A DNA stretch of 64,000 nucleotides from Sphingomonas sp. SUN019 (GCF_024758705.1 NZ_CP096971.1:620001-684000); one strand, 5' to 3'. Numbered from the stretch's first letter, positions 38,296 through 47,439 are shown. A program made the numbers and translations. Notes: generated by a model from the sequence alone, not told the origin.

Positions 38296-40640
38296 CGCCG
38301 CGGCAATTCCACGGTGACCAGCGTGCCCTCGCCCGGTTCGCTGACCAGCGCGATCGTCCCGCCGTGCGCCGCGACGAATTGTTTGGCGAGCGGCAGGCCG
38401 AGATCCAGCGCGCGTTCGCCGCCGCTGGTGATTCCAGGCTGCGCGAAGCGGTCGAAAGCGTGCGCCGCGGCCTCCGCGCTCATCCCGGCGCCATCGTCCG
38501 AAACGACGATCCGCGCCCGCGTCGCATTGCCGTCGGTATGCAGCAGCACACGGCCCTTCTCCGGCGTGGAGGCGATCGCGTGGCGCAGCAGATGTTCGAT
38601 CATCTCACGGATGCGACGCGTGTCGCCGCTCAGCCGTCCGGTCGACCGTGTGACATCGATCGCGAAATCCAGTTTCCGGCGCTCAGCCGAATCGCGCAAC
38701 CCGTCCGCCGCCTCACGCGCCACGACCGCGAGATCGACGTCGGTGCGCTCGATCCGTCCTTCGTCGGCCTCCAGCAAGGTCAGGTCGAGCACGTCGTCGA
38801 CCAGCACGCTCAGCCGGTCGACCGATTCCATGATCGCCTCGACATAACTGTCGGCCTGCCTGGTCAGTTTGCCCGCATAGCCACCGTGCAGCATCTCCGC
38901 GAAGCCGCTGATCGAGGTCAGCGGCGTGCGCAGTTCGTAGCTCATGTTGGCGACGAAAGTCGTCTTCACCCGGTCCGCCGCCTCCAGCGCATCCGCCTTT
39001 TCACGCAGCGCGCGTTCGATCCGGCGGCTGTCGGAAATGTCGAGCATCGTGAACAATGCGTTGCCGTCGGGTAGCGGCACGACCGCAAATTCGAAATGCC
39101 GTCCGTCGGCGAGCGCCACCCGCCCGCCGCGCTGTTGCCGCTCGACCGTCGCGGAGCGCACGAGTTCGGCGATATATTTCGCGCGGCCGGGGCTGGCGAA
39201 TTTCGAAGCAACCTTTTCGGCGACCGCATCGACACGCGGGTGACCGCTAAGGAATTCCTCCTCCAGACCCCACAACGCCCGGAAGCGGTTGTTCCACAAT
39301 TGCAGGCGGCCATCGGCGGCAAACACGCCCAGCGCCTCGAACAGATTGTCGAACGTCGCGGTGCGCACGCGGAGCAGGGTGTCGCGCGCGCTGGCCAGTT
39401 GGACCTGCTCGGTGCGATCCTCGAAGATCAGCAGCAGCCCGCCGTCCGGCAACGGTTGCGCGACGACGCGGACGTGCGTGCCGCCGGGCAGATGCCATGC
39501 CTCCTCCACCTGTTCGTCGGTGCGCACGAACCAGTCGCGGCGTTCGGCCTTCCAGCCGGGAAAGTCACGCACCTCGGGCACGCGATTCGCCTCCCGCATC
39601 CGTTCCAGCACACGATCGAATTCAGGCCGATCGGCCAGCCATTCGCTGCGCATCGCGAACATCCGGCGGAATGGCTGATTGCAGAAGACCATCGCACGGT
39701 CGCGACCGAACTGAGCGACGCCGGCGGATAGCCGGTCGAGCATCGCGCGCTGCGCATCGGCAAACTGCTTTTCACGGACGTGCGCCTGTTCCAGCTCCTC
39801 GATATCGATCGCAAAGCCCGCAACCCCGCCGGTCGGCAACGGCACGTCATATAGCTTCAACGAACGCCGCGCGCCGCCGATCGTCGCGGGCAACACGCGT
39901 TCCTCGATGCCGTCACGCTCGCGCGCCGCGGCCGCGCCGGCGAGCGGTCCGCCCTGCCCCGACCCCTCGACCAGTTCGACCCCGCGCGCGACCACGTCGG
40001 CCGCATCGCTGCCCTCGACCGCGCCGACATAAGCGCTGTTGACCATCGCCAGCCGCAGGTCGGGGCCGCGATACCACATCGGCAGCGGGGCAGCCTCGAT
40101 CAGTCCCGTCAGCGCCTCGAACGCCTCTCGAAGGGTTGATTGGTCTTGGCGTAGGCGGAGGATCTCGCGTTCACTCTCCGTCACGTCGAAGACCCAGACC
40201 AGGACGTTGCCGGGGCCGACCGCGGACGGCGCGCGACCGCCGCGCATCAGCAGCGTCCGCGCCGATCCCTGCGGCACGGCCACGCGTGTGAACCCGCGCC
40301 CGGCCTTTTGCGCCGCGACCACGTCGGCGCGAAGCCCCTCCAGATCGGCGCTGGTCAAGCCTTCCGCACCGCCCAGATCGCGCAGGCTGTCCGGAATGCC
40401 CGCCAATCCGAGCCAATCGGCCAGCGGCCGCGCCATGTCGATCTGCCCGTCGGGCTGCACGATCAGCGCCGAGGCGGGCGCGGCGGCCAGCAGCGCCTGC
40501 AACCGCGCGGCGTCGTTCACCGCTTCCACCGCCCCCGCCTGCGCGCCCAGCCCGCGGTACAAGGCGTAACCGGCCGCCGCGATCAATAGCGCGAGCACGA
40601 CCCCGCCCAGCACCGCCGCCGTCGTCCCGATTTCGATCAT
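38292..40640 (-). CDS. divL: Cell-cycle regulator DivL (tyrosine H-box pseudo-histidine kinase)
   Basis: In Caulobacter DivL senses the DivK phosphorylation state and switches the CckA-CtrA relay. This 782-residue protein has an N-terminal membrane helix (residues 7-30), several PAS modules (about 45-150, 170-280, 300-410, 420-540), and a HisKA domain in which the phosphoacceptor His is Tyr568 (VANMSYELRTPLTSISGFAEML). The ATPase domain keeps DDGAGM, but the N-box is degenerate (EHLLRHAI). Tyrosine here is the hallmark of DivL. Position upstream of tsaE and amgK also fits. The TAC codon at 38937-38939 differs from a His codon by one base. Confidence 0.88.
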   Translation of the reverse strand: MIEIGTTAAVLGGVVLALLIAAAGYALYRGLGAQAGAVEAVNDAARLQALLAAAPASALIVQPDGQIDMARPLADWLGLAGIPDSLRDLGGAEGLTSADLEGLRADVVAAQKAGRGFTRVAVPQGSARTLLMRGGRAPSAVGPGNVLVWVFDVTESEREILRLRQDQSTLREAFEALTGLIEAAPLPMWYRGPDLRLAMVNSAYVGAVEGSDAADVVARGVELVEGSGQGGPLAGAAAARERDGIEERVLPATIGGARRSLKLYDVPLPTGGVAGFAIDIEELEQAHVREKQFADAQRAMLDRLSAGVAQFGRDRAMVFCNQPFRRMFAMRSEWLADRPEFDRVLERMREANRVPEVRDFPGWKAERRDWFVRTDEQVEEAWHLPGGTHVRVVAQPLPDGGLLLIFEDRTEQVQLASARDTLLRVRTATFDNLFEALGVFAADGRLQLWNNRFRALWGLEEEFLSGHPRVDAVAEKVASKFASPGRAKYIAELVRSATVERQQRGGRVALADGRHFEFAVVPLPDGNALFTMLDISDSRRIERALREKADALEAADRVKTTFVANMSYELRTPLTSISGFAEMLHGGYAGKLTRQADSYVEAIMESVDRLSVLVDDVLDLTLLEADEGRIERTDVDLAVVAREAADGLRDSAERRKLDFAIDVTRSTGRLSGDTRRIREMIEHLLRHAIASTPEKGRVLLHTDGNATRARIVVSDDGAGMSAEAAAHAFDRFAQPGITSGGERALDLGLPLAKQFVAAHGGTIALVSEPGEGTLVTVELPRR

Positions 40641-40740
40641 GCGCCCGCCGCCGGACAGGTCTGTGCGATCATGTACGCGGTTCTAGGCCGGACGCGCGGA
40701 TTTGAAAGGGGCGTCATCCCTCAACGCTGCAACACCCACG

Positions 40741-40771
40741 AAAAAGGGCGGAAGCCGCAGCTCCCGCCCTT
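40741..40771 (-). terminator. Rho-independent terminator of ahcY
   Basis: On the minus strand AAGGGCGG pairs with CCGCCCTT across a short interior and is followed by a run of five T (AAAAA at 40741-40745 on the plus strand). It lies 27 bases beyond the ahcY stop. Confidence 0.78.
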
Positions 40772-40797
40772 CGTGTCGCACGTCGTTCAGAGAACGA

Positions 40798-42219
40798 TCA
40801 GTAGCGATAATGGTCCGGCTTGAACGGCCCTTCGACCGGCACGCCGATGTAGCCCGCCTGCTTCGGGGTCAGCTGCGACAGCTTCACGCCGAGCTTTTCC
40901 AGATGAAGCGCCGCGACCTTTTCGTCGAGGTGCTTGGGCAGGACATAGACCTGATTCTGGTAGTTCTCGCCCTTCGTCCACAGTTCGATCTGCGCCAGCG
41001 TCTGGTTGGTGAAGCTGGCCGACATCACGAACGACGGGTGACCCGTCGCGCAGCCCAGATTCACCAGCCGGCCCTTGGCCAGGATGATGATCTGCTTGCC
41101 GTCGGGGAACTTCACCAGATCGGTGCCGGGCTTCACTTCATCCCATTCGTAGTTCGACAGTGCGGCGATCTGGATCTCCGAATCGAAATGCCCGATGTTG
41201 CAAACGATCGACATCGGCTTCATCGCCGCCATGTGCTCGGCGGTGATGACGTCGGCATTGCCGGTCGCGGTGCAGAAGATGTCGGCGCGCTGCACCGCTT
41301 CTTCCATCGTCACGACCTCAAAGCCCTCCATCGCCGCCTGCAGCGCGCAGATCGGATCGACTTCGGTCACCATCACGCGCGCGCCGCCGTTACGCAGCGA
41401 CTGCGCCGACCCCTTGCCGACGTCGCCGAAGCCCGCCACGCAGGCGACCTTGCCCGCCAGCATCACGTCGGTCGCGCGACGAATCGCGTCGACAAGCGAT
41501 TCCTTGCAGCCGTAGAGGTTGTCGAACTTCGACTTGGTGACGCTGTCGTTCACGTTGATCGCGGGGAAGGGAAGCTCGCCCTTCTTGGCGATCTCGTACA
41601 GGCGGTGCACGCCGGTGGTGGTTTCTTCCGACACGCCCTTCAGGTTCTTGACGGTCTCGGTCAGGTAACCCGGCTTCTTGGCGATGAACGCCTTCAGCGC
41701 ACGCTGGAACTCGACTTCCTCGTCATTCTCGGGCTCGCCCAGAGTGTGACCGGCCTCGAGCTTCGCGCCCCACAAAGCGAACATCGTCGCGTCGCCGCCG
41801 TCGTCCAGGATGATGTTCGAGGTCTGGCCTTCTACTTCGCCATCCCAGCTGAAGATGTCGCCGACATAGTCCCAATATTCGGCCAGGCTCTCACCCTTCA
41901 CCGCGAACACGGGCACGCCGGTCGCGGCGATCGCGGCGGCGGCGTGATCCTGCGTGGAGAAGATGTTGCACGTCGCCCAGCGGACGTCGGCGCCGAGCGC
42001 GGTCAGCGTTTCGATCAGCACCGCGGTCTGGATCGTCATGTGCAGCGATCCGGTGATCCGCGCGCCCTTCAGCGGCTGCGACGCGCCGAATTCGGTGCGC
42101 AGGCTCATCAGGCCGGGCATTTCGGTTTCGGCGATGTCGATTTCCTTGCGACCGAAGTCGGCAAGCGAAATGTCCTTCACGACATAATCGTTGATGGTGC
42201 GGTCGAGCACAGTGGCCAC
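40798..42219 (-). CDS. ahcY: Adenosylhomocysteinase (SAH hydrolase)
   Basis: Splits S-adenosylhomocysteine into adenosine and homocysteine, relieving product inhibition of methyltransferases. The 473-residue protein shows [16 protein letters not shown], the NAD-binding [15 protein letters not shown], and the C-terminal KPDHYRY end that contributes to the NAD site of the neighbouring subunit. GTG 42219 is chosen: GGAGACTG lies eight bases before it and homology starts there ([17 protein letters not shown]). A perfect 20-bp palindrome lies 90 bases upstream and probably controls it. Confidence 0.97.
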   Translation of the reverse strand: MATVLDRTINDYVVKDISLADFGRKEIDIAETEMPGLMSLRTEFGASQPLKGARITGSLHMTIQTAVLIETLTALGADVRWATCNIFSTQDHAAAAIAATGVPVFAVKGESLAEYWDYVGDIFSWDGEVEGQTSNIILDDGGDATMFALWGAKLEAGHTLGEPENDEEVEFQRALKAFIAKKPGYLTETVKNLKGVSEETTTGVHRLYEIAKKGELPFPAINVNDSVTKSKFDNLYGCKESLVDAIRRATDVMLAGKVACVAGFGDVGKGSAQSLRNGGARVMVTEVDPICALQAAMEGFEVVTMEEAVQRADIFCTATGNADVITAEHMAAMKPMSIVCNIGHFDSEIQIAALSNYEWDEVKPGTDLVKFPDGKQIIILAKGRLVNLGCATGHPSFVMSASFTNQTLAQIELWTKGENYQNQVYVLPKHLDEKVAALHLEKLGVKLSQLTPKQAGYIGVPVEGPFKPDHYRY

Positions 42220-42308
42220 GGGGCAGTCTCCAGGTCGATTGGGCCGACCAAGGCGCGTCACGCCGATCGACATATAGCGCCTTTACCGATCGCGCACCGA
42301 TCATGCAA

Positions 42309-42328
42309 ATATAAAGATATCTTTATAT
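42309..42328. promoter_or_regulatory. Candidate SahR-type operator upstream of ahcY
   Basis: Perfect 20-bp palindrome ATATAAAGATATCTTTATAT. It lies 90 bases upstream of ahcY and five bases beyond the yqgE stop. The sequence agrees with operators I recall for ArsR-family, SAH-responsive regulators (SahR) of methionine-cycle genes in proteobacteria. The regulator gene is not in the window. Confidence 0.7.
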
Positions 42329-42333
42329 GAGGA

Positions 42334-42894
42334 TCAGGCGTGCCCGCTTTCGGTGGCGAGCAGGCGCGGGTCGATCCCTGCGACGCCGAAACCGCGCGTC
42401 CACCGTTCGCCCGCGGGGGTGTCGTAAAGCAGCCCGATGTCATCCGCGACGTTCAGCCAGCCGTGTCGCGTCATCTCGCCATCGAGTTGCCCCGCGCTCC
42501 ACCCGGCATAGCCAAGGGCGACCAGCCACTGCGTCGGCCCGGTCCCCGCGGCGATCGCGCGCAGCGCGTCGAGCGTGCCCGACAGCGACCATTTGCCCGC
42601 CACGTCGATCGTATCCTCACCGCTCCAATCGCGCGAGTGGAGGACGAAACCGCGACGCGTCTCTACCGGGCCGCCGAAATGGATCGGCGCATCGGGGGCC
42701 TTGCCCGGCGCGATCTCCAGTTGTTCCAGCACATCGTGGAGGCCCAGTCCGGCGATCGTCGCCCCGACCCCGACGCCGATCGCGCCCTCTGGATCGTGCG
42801 CGCAGATCGCGATCACCGCGCGATCGAAGCGCGGATCGCCGATTCCCGGCATCGCGAGCAGGAATTGGCCGGTCAGGAACGGAGAAGAATCCAT
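42334..42894 (-). CDS. YqgE/AlgH family protein
   Basis: 186-residue protein of the UPF0301 (YqgE/AlgH) family. It starts with the conserved FLTGQFLLAMPGIGDPRFDRAVIAICAHDPEGAIGV and has the family's FGGPV and LGYAGWSAGQLDGE motifs. The family has been linked to alginate regulation in Pseudomonas, but its biochemical role is unknown. ATG 42894 is picked because homology begins at SPFLTGQ; the ribosome site is weak. It is divergent from a peroxiredoxin and upstream of ahcY on the same strand. Confidence 0.9.
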   Translation of the reverse strand: MDSSPFLTGQFLLAMPGIGDPRFDRAVIAICAHDPEGAIGVGVGATIAGLGLHDVLEQLEIAPGKAPDAPIHFGGPVETRRGFVLHSRDWSGEDTIDVAGKWSLSGTLDALRAIAAGTGPTQWLVALGYAGWSAGQLDGEMTRHGWLNVADDIGLLYDTPAGERWTRGFGVAGIDPRLLATESGHA

Positions 42895-43003
42895 GCGCGC
42901 CGACAATAGCGCGCGTCGCCGCGGCCCGCCACGCTTGAAATCCCGCCGCATCGCGCCGAGGTAGCGCCTCGAACCGCATTCCCGCGGCTGGAGGACATCC
43001 CCC

Positions 43004-43483
43004 ATGACGATCAACGTCGGCGACAAACTGCCCAAGGCGACCCTTGTGAAGGCGACCGAGAACGGCCCCGATGCGGTCGATACCGAGGCGTTCTTCAAGG
43101 GCCGCAAAGTCGCCGTGTTCGCGGTTCCCGGCGCGTTCACCCCGACCTGTTCGGTCAAGCATCTGCCCGGCTATGTCGAGAAGGGCGCCGACCTGAAGGC
43201 GAAGGGCGTCGACGAGATCGTCTGCACATCGGTCAACGATCCGTTCGTCATGGGCGCGTGGTCGAAATCGGCGAATGCGGGCGACATCACGATGCTGGCC
43301 GACGGCAATGGCGAGTTCGCGCAGGCGCTGGGGCTTTCGTTCGATGGATCGAAGTTCGGCATGGGTACGCGCAGCCAGCGTTATTCGATGATCGTCAACG
43401 ACGGCGTCGTCGAACAGCTGAACGTCGAAGCGCCGGGCGAATTCAAGGTCAGCTCCGCCGAGCACCTGATCGGGCAACTTTGA
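43004..43483 (+). CDS. Peroxiredoxin (Prx5 / AhpE-like, thiol peroxidase)
   Basis: Reduces hydroperoxides with a peroxidatic cysteine. The 159-residue protein has the active-site VPGAFTPTCSVKHLPGY (Cys in PTC) and RYSMIVNDGVV, typical of the Prx5 branch that works with glutaredoxin or glutathione. A second Cys (EIVCTSVND) is present but not in a classic resolving position. CTGGAGGA precedes ATG 43004. It is followed by a long palindromic repeat. Confidence 0.93.
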   Translation: MTINVGDKLPKATLVKATENGPDAVDTEAFFKGRKVAVFAVPGAFTPTCSVKHLPGYVEKGADLKAKGVDEIVCTSVNDPFVMGAWSKSANAGDITMLADGNGEFAQALGLSFDGSKFGMGTRSQRYSMIVNDGVVEQLNVEAPGEFKVSSAEHLIGQL

Positions 43484-43501
43484 TCGGCTCACGCCGATAA
43501 G

Positions 43502-43572
43502 GCGGTGCCAGCCCGCTCCCCCACCCCGCCTACTGTTGTGGGAGGCGGGGTGGGGGAGCGGGCTGGCACCGC
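43502..43572. repeat. Long intergenic palindrome, family A, copy 2
   Basis: Perfect 30-bp arms (43502-43531 and 43543-43572) around an 11-base loop. The arms and the upstream flank match copy 1 at 8287-8368. It lies between the peroxiredoxin and the phasin-like gene, both on the plus strand. Confidence 0.88.
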
Positions 43573-43625
43573 AACCTATCTAGCCAGCGCGCGTTGATCG
43601 TCACGGAACCGTAAGGAGTAATTTC

Positions 43626-43970
43626 ATGACCGATACCGCGCTCGACAAATCGCTGACCGAGAAGGCCAAGGACGCCGCCACGACAGCGCAGGAAAAGGTC
43701 AGCGCCGCAGCAAGCGCAACCGCCGATGCCGCCAAGAGCGCCGCGTCGTCCACGCGCGACGCGGCGAAGTCCGCAGCGAGCGCAACGGTCGAGGCGGCGA
43801 AGGACAATCCTTATACTGCGGCGGGTGTCGCCGTCGCGGCGGTCGCCGCGGTGGGCGCAGTCGCATATGGCGTCAGCAAGCTTGCCGCCGCCGACAAGCC
43901 CAAGCCGAAGCCACGCGCAGCCCCGCGCAAACGCGCGCCCGCCAAGCCGAAGGCTGCACCGAAGAAATAA
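43626..43970 (+). CDS. Lys/Ala-rich small membrane-associated protein (phasin/DUF883-like)
   Basis: 114 residues. A long, charged alanine-rich helix (residues 8-60, with 11-residue-like repeats such as ATADAAKSAASSTRDAAKSAAS) is followed by a hydrophobic segment (AAGVAVAAVAAVGAVAYGV) and a basic Pro/Lys tail. The build resembles phasin-, LEA- or DUF883-type proteins and a histone-H1-like tail. Exact function unknown. A strong AAGGAG lies before ATG 43626. It is 73 bases before amn; another protein with a Lys/Pro/Ala part lies after amn. Confidence 0.7.
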   Translation: MTDTALDKSLTEKAKDAATTAQEKVSAAASATADAAKSAASSTRDAAKSAASATVEAAKDNPYTAAGVAVAAVAAVGAVAYGVSKLAAADKPKPKPRAAPRKRAPAKPKAAPKK

Positions 43971-43980
43971 GTTGTCTACT

Positions 43981-44002
43981 GCCCCCGGCATTCGTCGGGG
44001 GC
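43981..44002 (+). terminator. Possible weak terminator hairpin
   Basis: Stem GCCCCCG / CGGGGGC with an 8-base loop downstream of the Lys/Ala-rich gene. No clear T run follows, so it may be only an mRNA-end stabiliser. Confidence 0.4.
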
Positions 44003-44043
44003 GGTGTCTTGCCAGCGTCATGCGCGGGCCTTAATCGCTTGCG

Positions 44044-45474
44044 ATGACTGCTTCAGATATCGTCGCCGAACTCGACCGGCTTTACACCAGCGCCGTCGAA
44101 CGGCTGCAGACCGCGCTGACCATCTATCTCACCGACGGCACGCCCCCCGATCCTGAAACGCGGCGCGACGGATCGTTCGCCTATCCCGAAATCCGGCTGA
44201 AGTTTCGCGGCGGCGACGACCGCCCGACGCCGTTGCGTTCGTTCGGCCGCCTGATCACCGCGGGCGATTACCGCATCAGCGTGACGAAGCCGGCGGTGTT
44301 CGCGGACTATCTGATCGAGCAGCTTACGCTGCTGATGGAAGATTACGACGTCGAGGTCGAGGCGGTCGCGGGCCGCACCGAAATCCCCTTCCCCTATGTG
44401 CTCGATCCCGGCCACGCGCTGCGGCTGGACGAGGTGTCGGCGTCCGAACTCGCGCGCTGGTTTCCCGCGACCGAACTGGCGCATATCGGCGACGAAATCG
44501 CGGACGGGATGTGGGCCTCGGTCGACGCCACCCGGCCGCTGGCGCTGTTCGACGGCCTGCGCACCGATTTCAGCCTCGCGCGGCTGCGGCATTACACCGG
44601 CACGCCGCCCGAGCACGTCCAACGTTACGTGCTGTTCACCAATTATCATCGCTACGTCGACGAATTCGTCCGCTGGGCGATTCAGCAGGTGGAGGGCGAT
44701 ACGCGCTTCACCGCTTTGTCGGGCGCGGGCGGCGTGATGTTCCGCCCCGGTGACGATCCCGCGACGATCGACGACAGCGCGTGGCGGCGGCTGCAGATGC
44801 CGGCCTATCATCTGATGGCGGACGACCGGACGGGCATCACGCTGGTCAACATCGGGGTCGGGCCGTCGAACGCGAAGACGATCACCGATCACCTTGCGGT
44901 GCTGCGCCCCGATGCGTGGCTGATGATCGGGCATTGTGGTGGATTGCGACCCAGCCAGCGGATCGGCGACTACGTCCTCGCGCACGCGTATCTGCGCGAC
45001 GACCATGTGCTGGACGACGTGCTGCCGCCCGAAATTCCCGTCCCCGCAATCGCCGAGGTGCAGCAGGCGCTGGCGCGCGCGGCGGAGACCGTCTCGGGCC
45101 AGTCGGGCGAGGAACTGAAGCGCCGTCTGCGGACGGGCACGATCGTCACCACCGACGATCGCAACTGGGAATTGCGGTACAGCCGATCGGCATTGCGCTT
45201 CTCGCTCAGCCGCGCGGTGGCGATCGACATGGAATCGGCCACGATCGCGGCGCAGGGTTATCGCTTCCGCGTACCCTATGGCACGTTGCTGTGCGTGTCG
45301 GACAAGCCGCTGCACGGCGAACTGAAGCTGCCCGGACAGGCCAACCGCTTCTACGAACGCGCGATTTCCGAACATATGCGGATCGGGATCGAAACCTGCG
45401 AGGAGCTTCGGCGAGAGGGCGCACGGCTCCACAGCCGCAAGCTGCGCGCGTTCAACGAGCCGCCGTTCCGATAA
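44044..45474 (+). CDS. amn: AMP nucleosidase
   Basis: Cleaves AMP into adenine and ribose-5-phosphate, lowering AMP during energy stress. The 476-residue length is normal. An N-terminal regulatory domain (about 1-170) precedes the phosphorylase-like catalytic domain with NIGVGPSNAKTITDHLAVLRPDAWLMIGHCGGLRPSQ, DYVLAHAYLRDDHVLDDVLP and IDMESATIAAQGYRFRVPYGTLLCVSDKPLHGELKLPG. The enzyme is activated by ATP in known members. It lies between two Lys/Pro/Ala-rich genes on the same strand. Confidence 0.95.
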   Translation: MTASDIVAELDRLYTSAVERLQTALTIYLTDGTPPDPETRRDGSFAYPEIRLKFRGGDDRPTPLRSFGRLITAGDYRISVTKPAVFADYLIEQLTLLMEDYDVEVEAVAGRTEIPFPYVLDPGHALRLDEVSASELARWFPATELAHIGDEIADGMWASVDATRPLALFDGLRTDFSLARLRHYTGTPPEHVQRYVLFTNYHRYVDEFVRWAIQQVEGDTRFTALSGAGGVMFRPGDDPATIDDSAWRRLQMPAYHLMADDRTGITLVNIGVGPSNAKTITDHLAVLRPDAWLMIGHCGGLRPSQRIGDYVLAHAYLRDDHVLDDVLPPEIPVPAIAEVQQALARAAETVSGQSGEELKRRLRTGTIVTTDDRNWELRYSRSALRFSLSRAVAIDMESATIAAQGYRFRVPYGTLLCVSDKPLHGELKLPGQANRFYERAISEHMRIGIETCEELRREGARLHSRKLRAFNEPPFR

Positions 45475-45533
45475 TGTGAAACGAAGCGGTGGCGTTAGCG
45501 TTACGCTACCCGAACAAGTTCAGGGAGCAACTG

Positions 45534-46055
45534 ATGGCCGACACGCCCGAAACACCGCCGACCCCCGCCAAGGCCCCGGCTCCGCCGCGCCGTCGCGCCG
45601 CAACACGCAAGACCGTGGCGAAGCCCGCCGCGGCGAAAACGCCCGCAGTGAAGACTGACGCGAGCGACGCGAAGCCTGCGCCGGCGAAGCGTCCGACGAC
45701 CCCGAAACCGCGATCGACGAAGCGCGCGACCCCGGCCCCGACGCGGCGCGCCGCGCCCAAGGCTGCGCCGAAACCAGCCGCCACCGCGAAACCAGCCGCT
45801 GCCAAGCCCGCCACGCCAAAGACCACGCTCGCCAAAGCGACCGACAAGGTCGGCGGCAAATGGGGTGCAGCGGCGGTCGCAGGCGGCGTCGCCGCGATCG
45901 GCGTCGCGGCGACTGCGGCATTGCTGTCGCTGCGCGGATCGACGCCCAAACCGGCGAAGAATCCCAAGCGCGCGCATACTGCCGACGGCGCCGACGCGTC
46001 GAAATCGTTCGGCGCGGGGATCGCCGACGAAGGCACGATCCCCGGCAAGGCGTGA
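45534..46055 (+). CDS. Lys/Pro/Ala-rich histone-H1-like protein
   Basis: 173 residues. The N-terminal two thirds consist of PAK, KPAA and KPT-type repeats, like eukaryotic H1 tails or AlgP, and may bind nucleic acid or be disordered. A Gly/Ala-rich hydrophobic segment (GAAAVAGGVAAIGVAATAALLSL, about 109-131) is followed by another basic stretch. GGGAGC lies upstream of ATG 45534, which is preferred over an ATG-like start 15 codons earlier. Function unknown. It closely follows amn. Confidence 0.68.
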   Translation: MADTPETPPTPAKAPAPPRRRAATRKTVAKPAAAKTPAVKTDASDAKPAPAKRPTTPKPRSTKRATPAPTRRAAPKAAPKPAATAKPAAAKPATPKTTLAKATDKVGGKWGAAAVAGGVAAIGVAATAALLSLRGSTPKPAKNPKRAHTADGADASKSFGAGIADEGTIPGKA

Positions 46056-46127
46056 ACGGGGCGACACCGGCTCGTTTCCGCGGTCCTCCCGCCAACTCCC
46101 CGCCGTGAAGTCCATTCACCCGATTTT

Positions 46128-46142
46128 TACGTAAGATACGTA
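46128..46142. promoter_or_regulatory. TACGTA-AGA-TACGTA palindrome upstream of HD-GYP gene
   Basis: Two TACGTA blocks separated by three bases, 29 bases before the HD-GYP start. Each block is itself palindromic, so the unit reads the same on both strands but for the centre. A regulator site is possible, not established. Confidence 0.35.
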
Positions 46143-46170
46143 TGGTGCCCGTTGGGAAAGGCAGGGGACC

Positions 46171-47436
46171 ATGCTGCTGCGGATCAAACCCGGACAGGCG
46201 CGTCTGGGGATGTACATTCACGGTTTCGACGGCGGTTGGTTCTCGCACCCGTTCTGGCGTTCGCGATTCCATCTGACCGACCCGGCCGACCTGGCGAAAG
46301 TCCGCGACAGCGATGTGGCGGCTGTCGTGATCGACGTGTCGAAAGGGCCAGGACCGGATGAGGCGCCGCCGCCCGCCGCTGCAACGGACCACCGCGACGC
46401 GCCGTCGCGCATCACCTACGTCGGTCCCGTGCGCGCCGCCCCGCAACGCGCGGCCGATCGCGCAAAGGCCGCGCAGGACCGCGACCACGCGCTCGCGCGC
46501 GAAACCGTCGGCCGCGCGAAACGCGTGATGAAGCAGGTGTTCGACGGCGCGCGACTGGGTCGCGCGATCCGTTCGGCCGACGTGGTGTCGGTGGTCGACG
46601 ACATTTCCGCCTCGCTCGACCACAATCGCCACGCGCTGATCGGCGTCACGCGGCTGAAGGCGAAGCACGAATACACCTACCTCCATTCGGTCGCGGTCTG
46701 CGCGCTGATGGTCAATTTCGCGCGCGAGCTGGGGATGGACGAAGCCGCCACCCGCGAGCTGGGAATGGCGGGCCTGCTGCACGATGTCGGCAAGATGGCG
46801 GTTTCGGACGCGATCCTAGACAAGCCAGGGCCGCTGACCGACGAGGAATTCGCCGAGATCCGCCACCATACCAGCCGCGGCCATGCGTTGCTGAGCGAAA
46901 GCGACGCCGTGCCCGACGTCGCGCTCGACGTATGCCTGCACCACCACGAAAAGATCGACGGCTCGGGTTATCCGTTTCGGCTCGGCGGCGACGAGATCAG
47001 CCTCAGCGCGCGGATGGGCGCGATCTGCGACGTGTACGACGCGATGACGTCTAACCGGTCGTACAAGGTGGCGTGGAAACCGGTCGAGACGATCGCCGCG
47101 ATGCGATCGTGGGAGGGGCATTTCGATCCCGTGCTGCTGTTCCGCTTCATGCGCAGCGTCGGCATCTATCCGGTCGGCACGTTGGTCCGGCTGCGGTCGA
47201 ACCTGCTGGCGGTGGCGCTGGACAACGGCCGCCGCGCCTCGCGCCCGCGCTTTCGCGCCTTCTACGCGGTCACCGATCGCGCCTTCGTCCCGGTGCGCGA
47301 CGTGCAGATCGCCGACGATCTGTCGGGCGATCAGGTGATCGAGGAGGCCGATCCCACGACATTCGGGTTCGCCGACTGGCCCGCGATGTGCGAGCGAATC
47401 GTGGCCGGCCAGCCGCCGCTCGCCGCCGCGGCCTGA
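46171..47436 (+). CDS. HD-GYP domain cyclic di-GMP phosphodiesterase (DUF3391 N-terminus)
   Basis: Predicted to hydrolyse cyclic di-GMP. The 421-residue protein has an N-terminal DUF3391 domain (RIKPGQARLGMYIHGFDGGWFSHPFW) followed by an HD-GYP domain. Key residues are HD 204-205 (GLLHDVGKMAV), HHHEK 257-261 and GSGYP 264-268. A downstream DVYDAMTSNRSYK completes the metal site. GCAGGGG precedes ATG 46171. It adds to the c-di-GMP group in this window (EAL protein and two PilZ proteins). Confidence 0.92.
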   Translation: MLLRIKPGQARLGMYIHGFDGGWFSHPFWRSRFHLTDPADLAKVRDSDVAAVVIDVSKGPGPDEAPPPAAATDHRDAPSRITYVGPVRAAPQRAADRAKAAQDRDHALARETVGRAKRVMKQVFDGARLGRAIRSADVVSVVDDISASLDHNRHALIGVTRLKAKHEYTYLHSVAVCALMVNFARELGMDEAATRELGMAGLLHDVGKMAVSDAILDKPGPLTDEEFAEIRHHTSRGHALLSESDAVPDVALDVCLHHHEKIDGSGYPFRLGGDEISLSARMGAICDVYDAMTSNRSYKVAWKPVETIAAMRSWEGHFDPVLLFRFMRSVGIYPVGTLVRLRSNLLAVALDNGRRASRPRFRAFYAVTDRAFVPVRDVQIADDLSGDQVIEEADPTTFGFADWPAMCERIVAGQPPLAAAA

Positions 47437-47439
47437 CGC

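Noticed and set aside
42220..42308. SAH riboswitch in the ahcY leader
   Set aside because: I see no conserved SAH riboswitch fold; the 20-bp palindrome explains regulation better.
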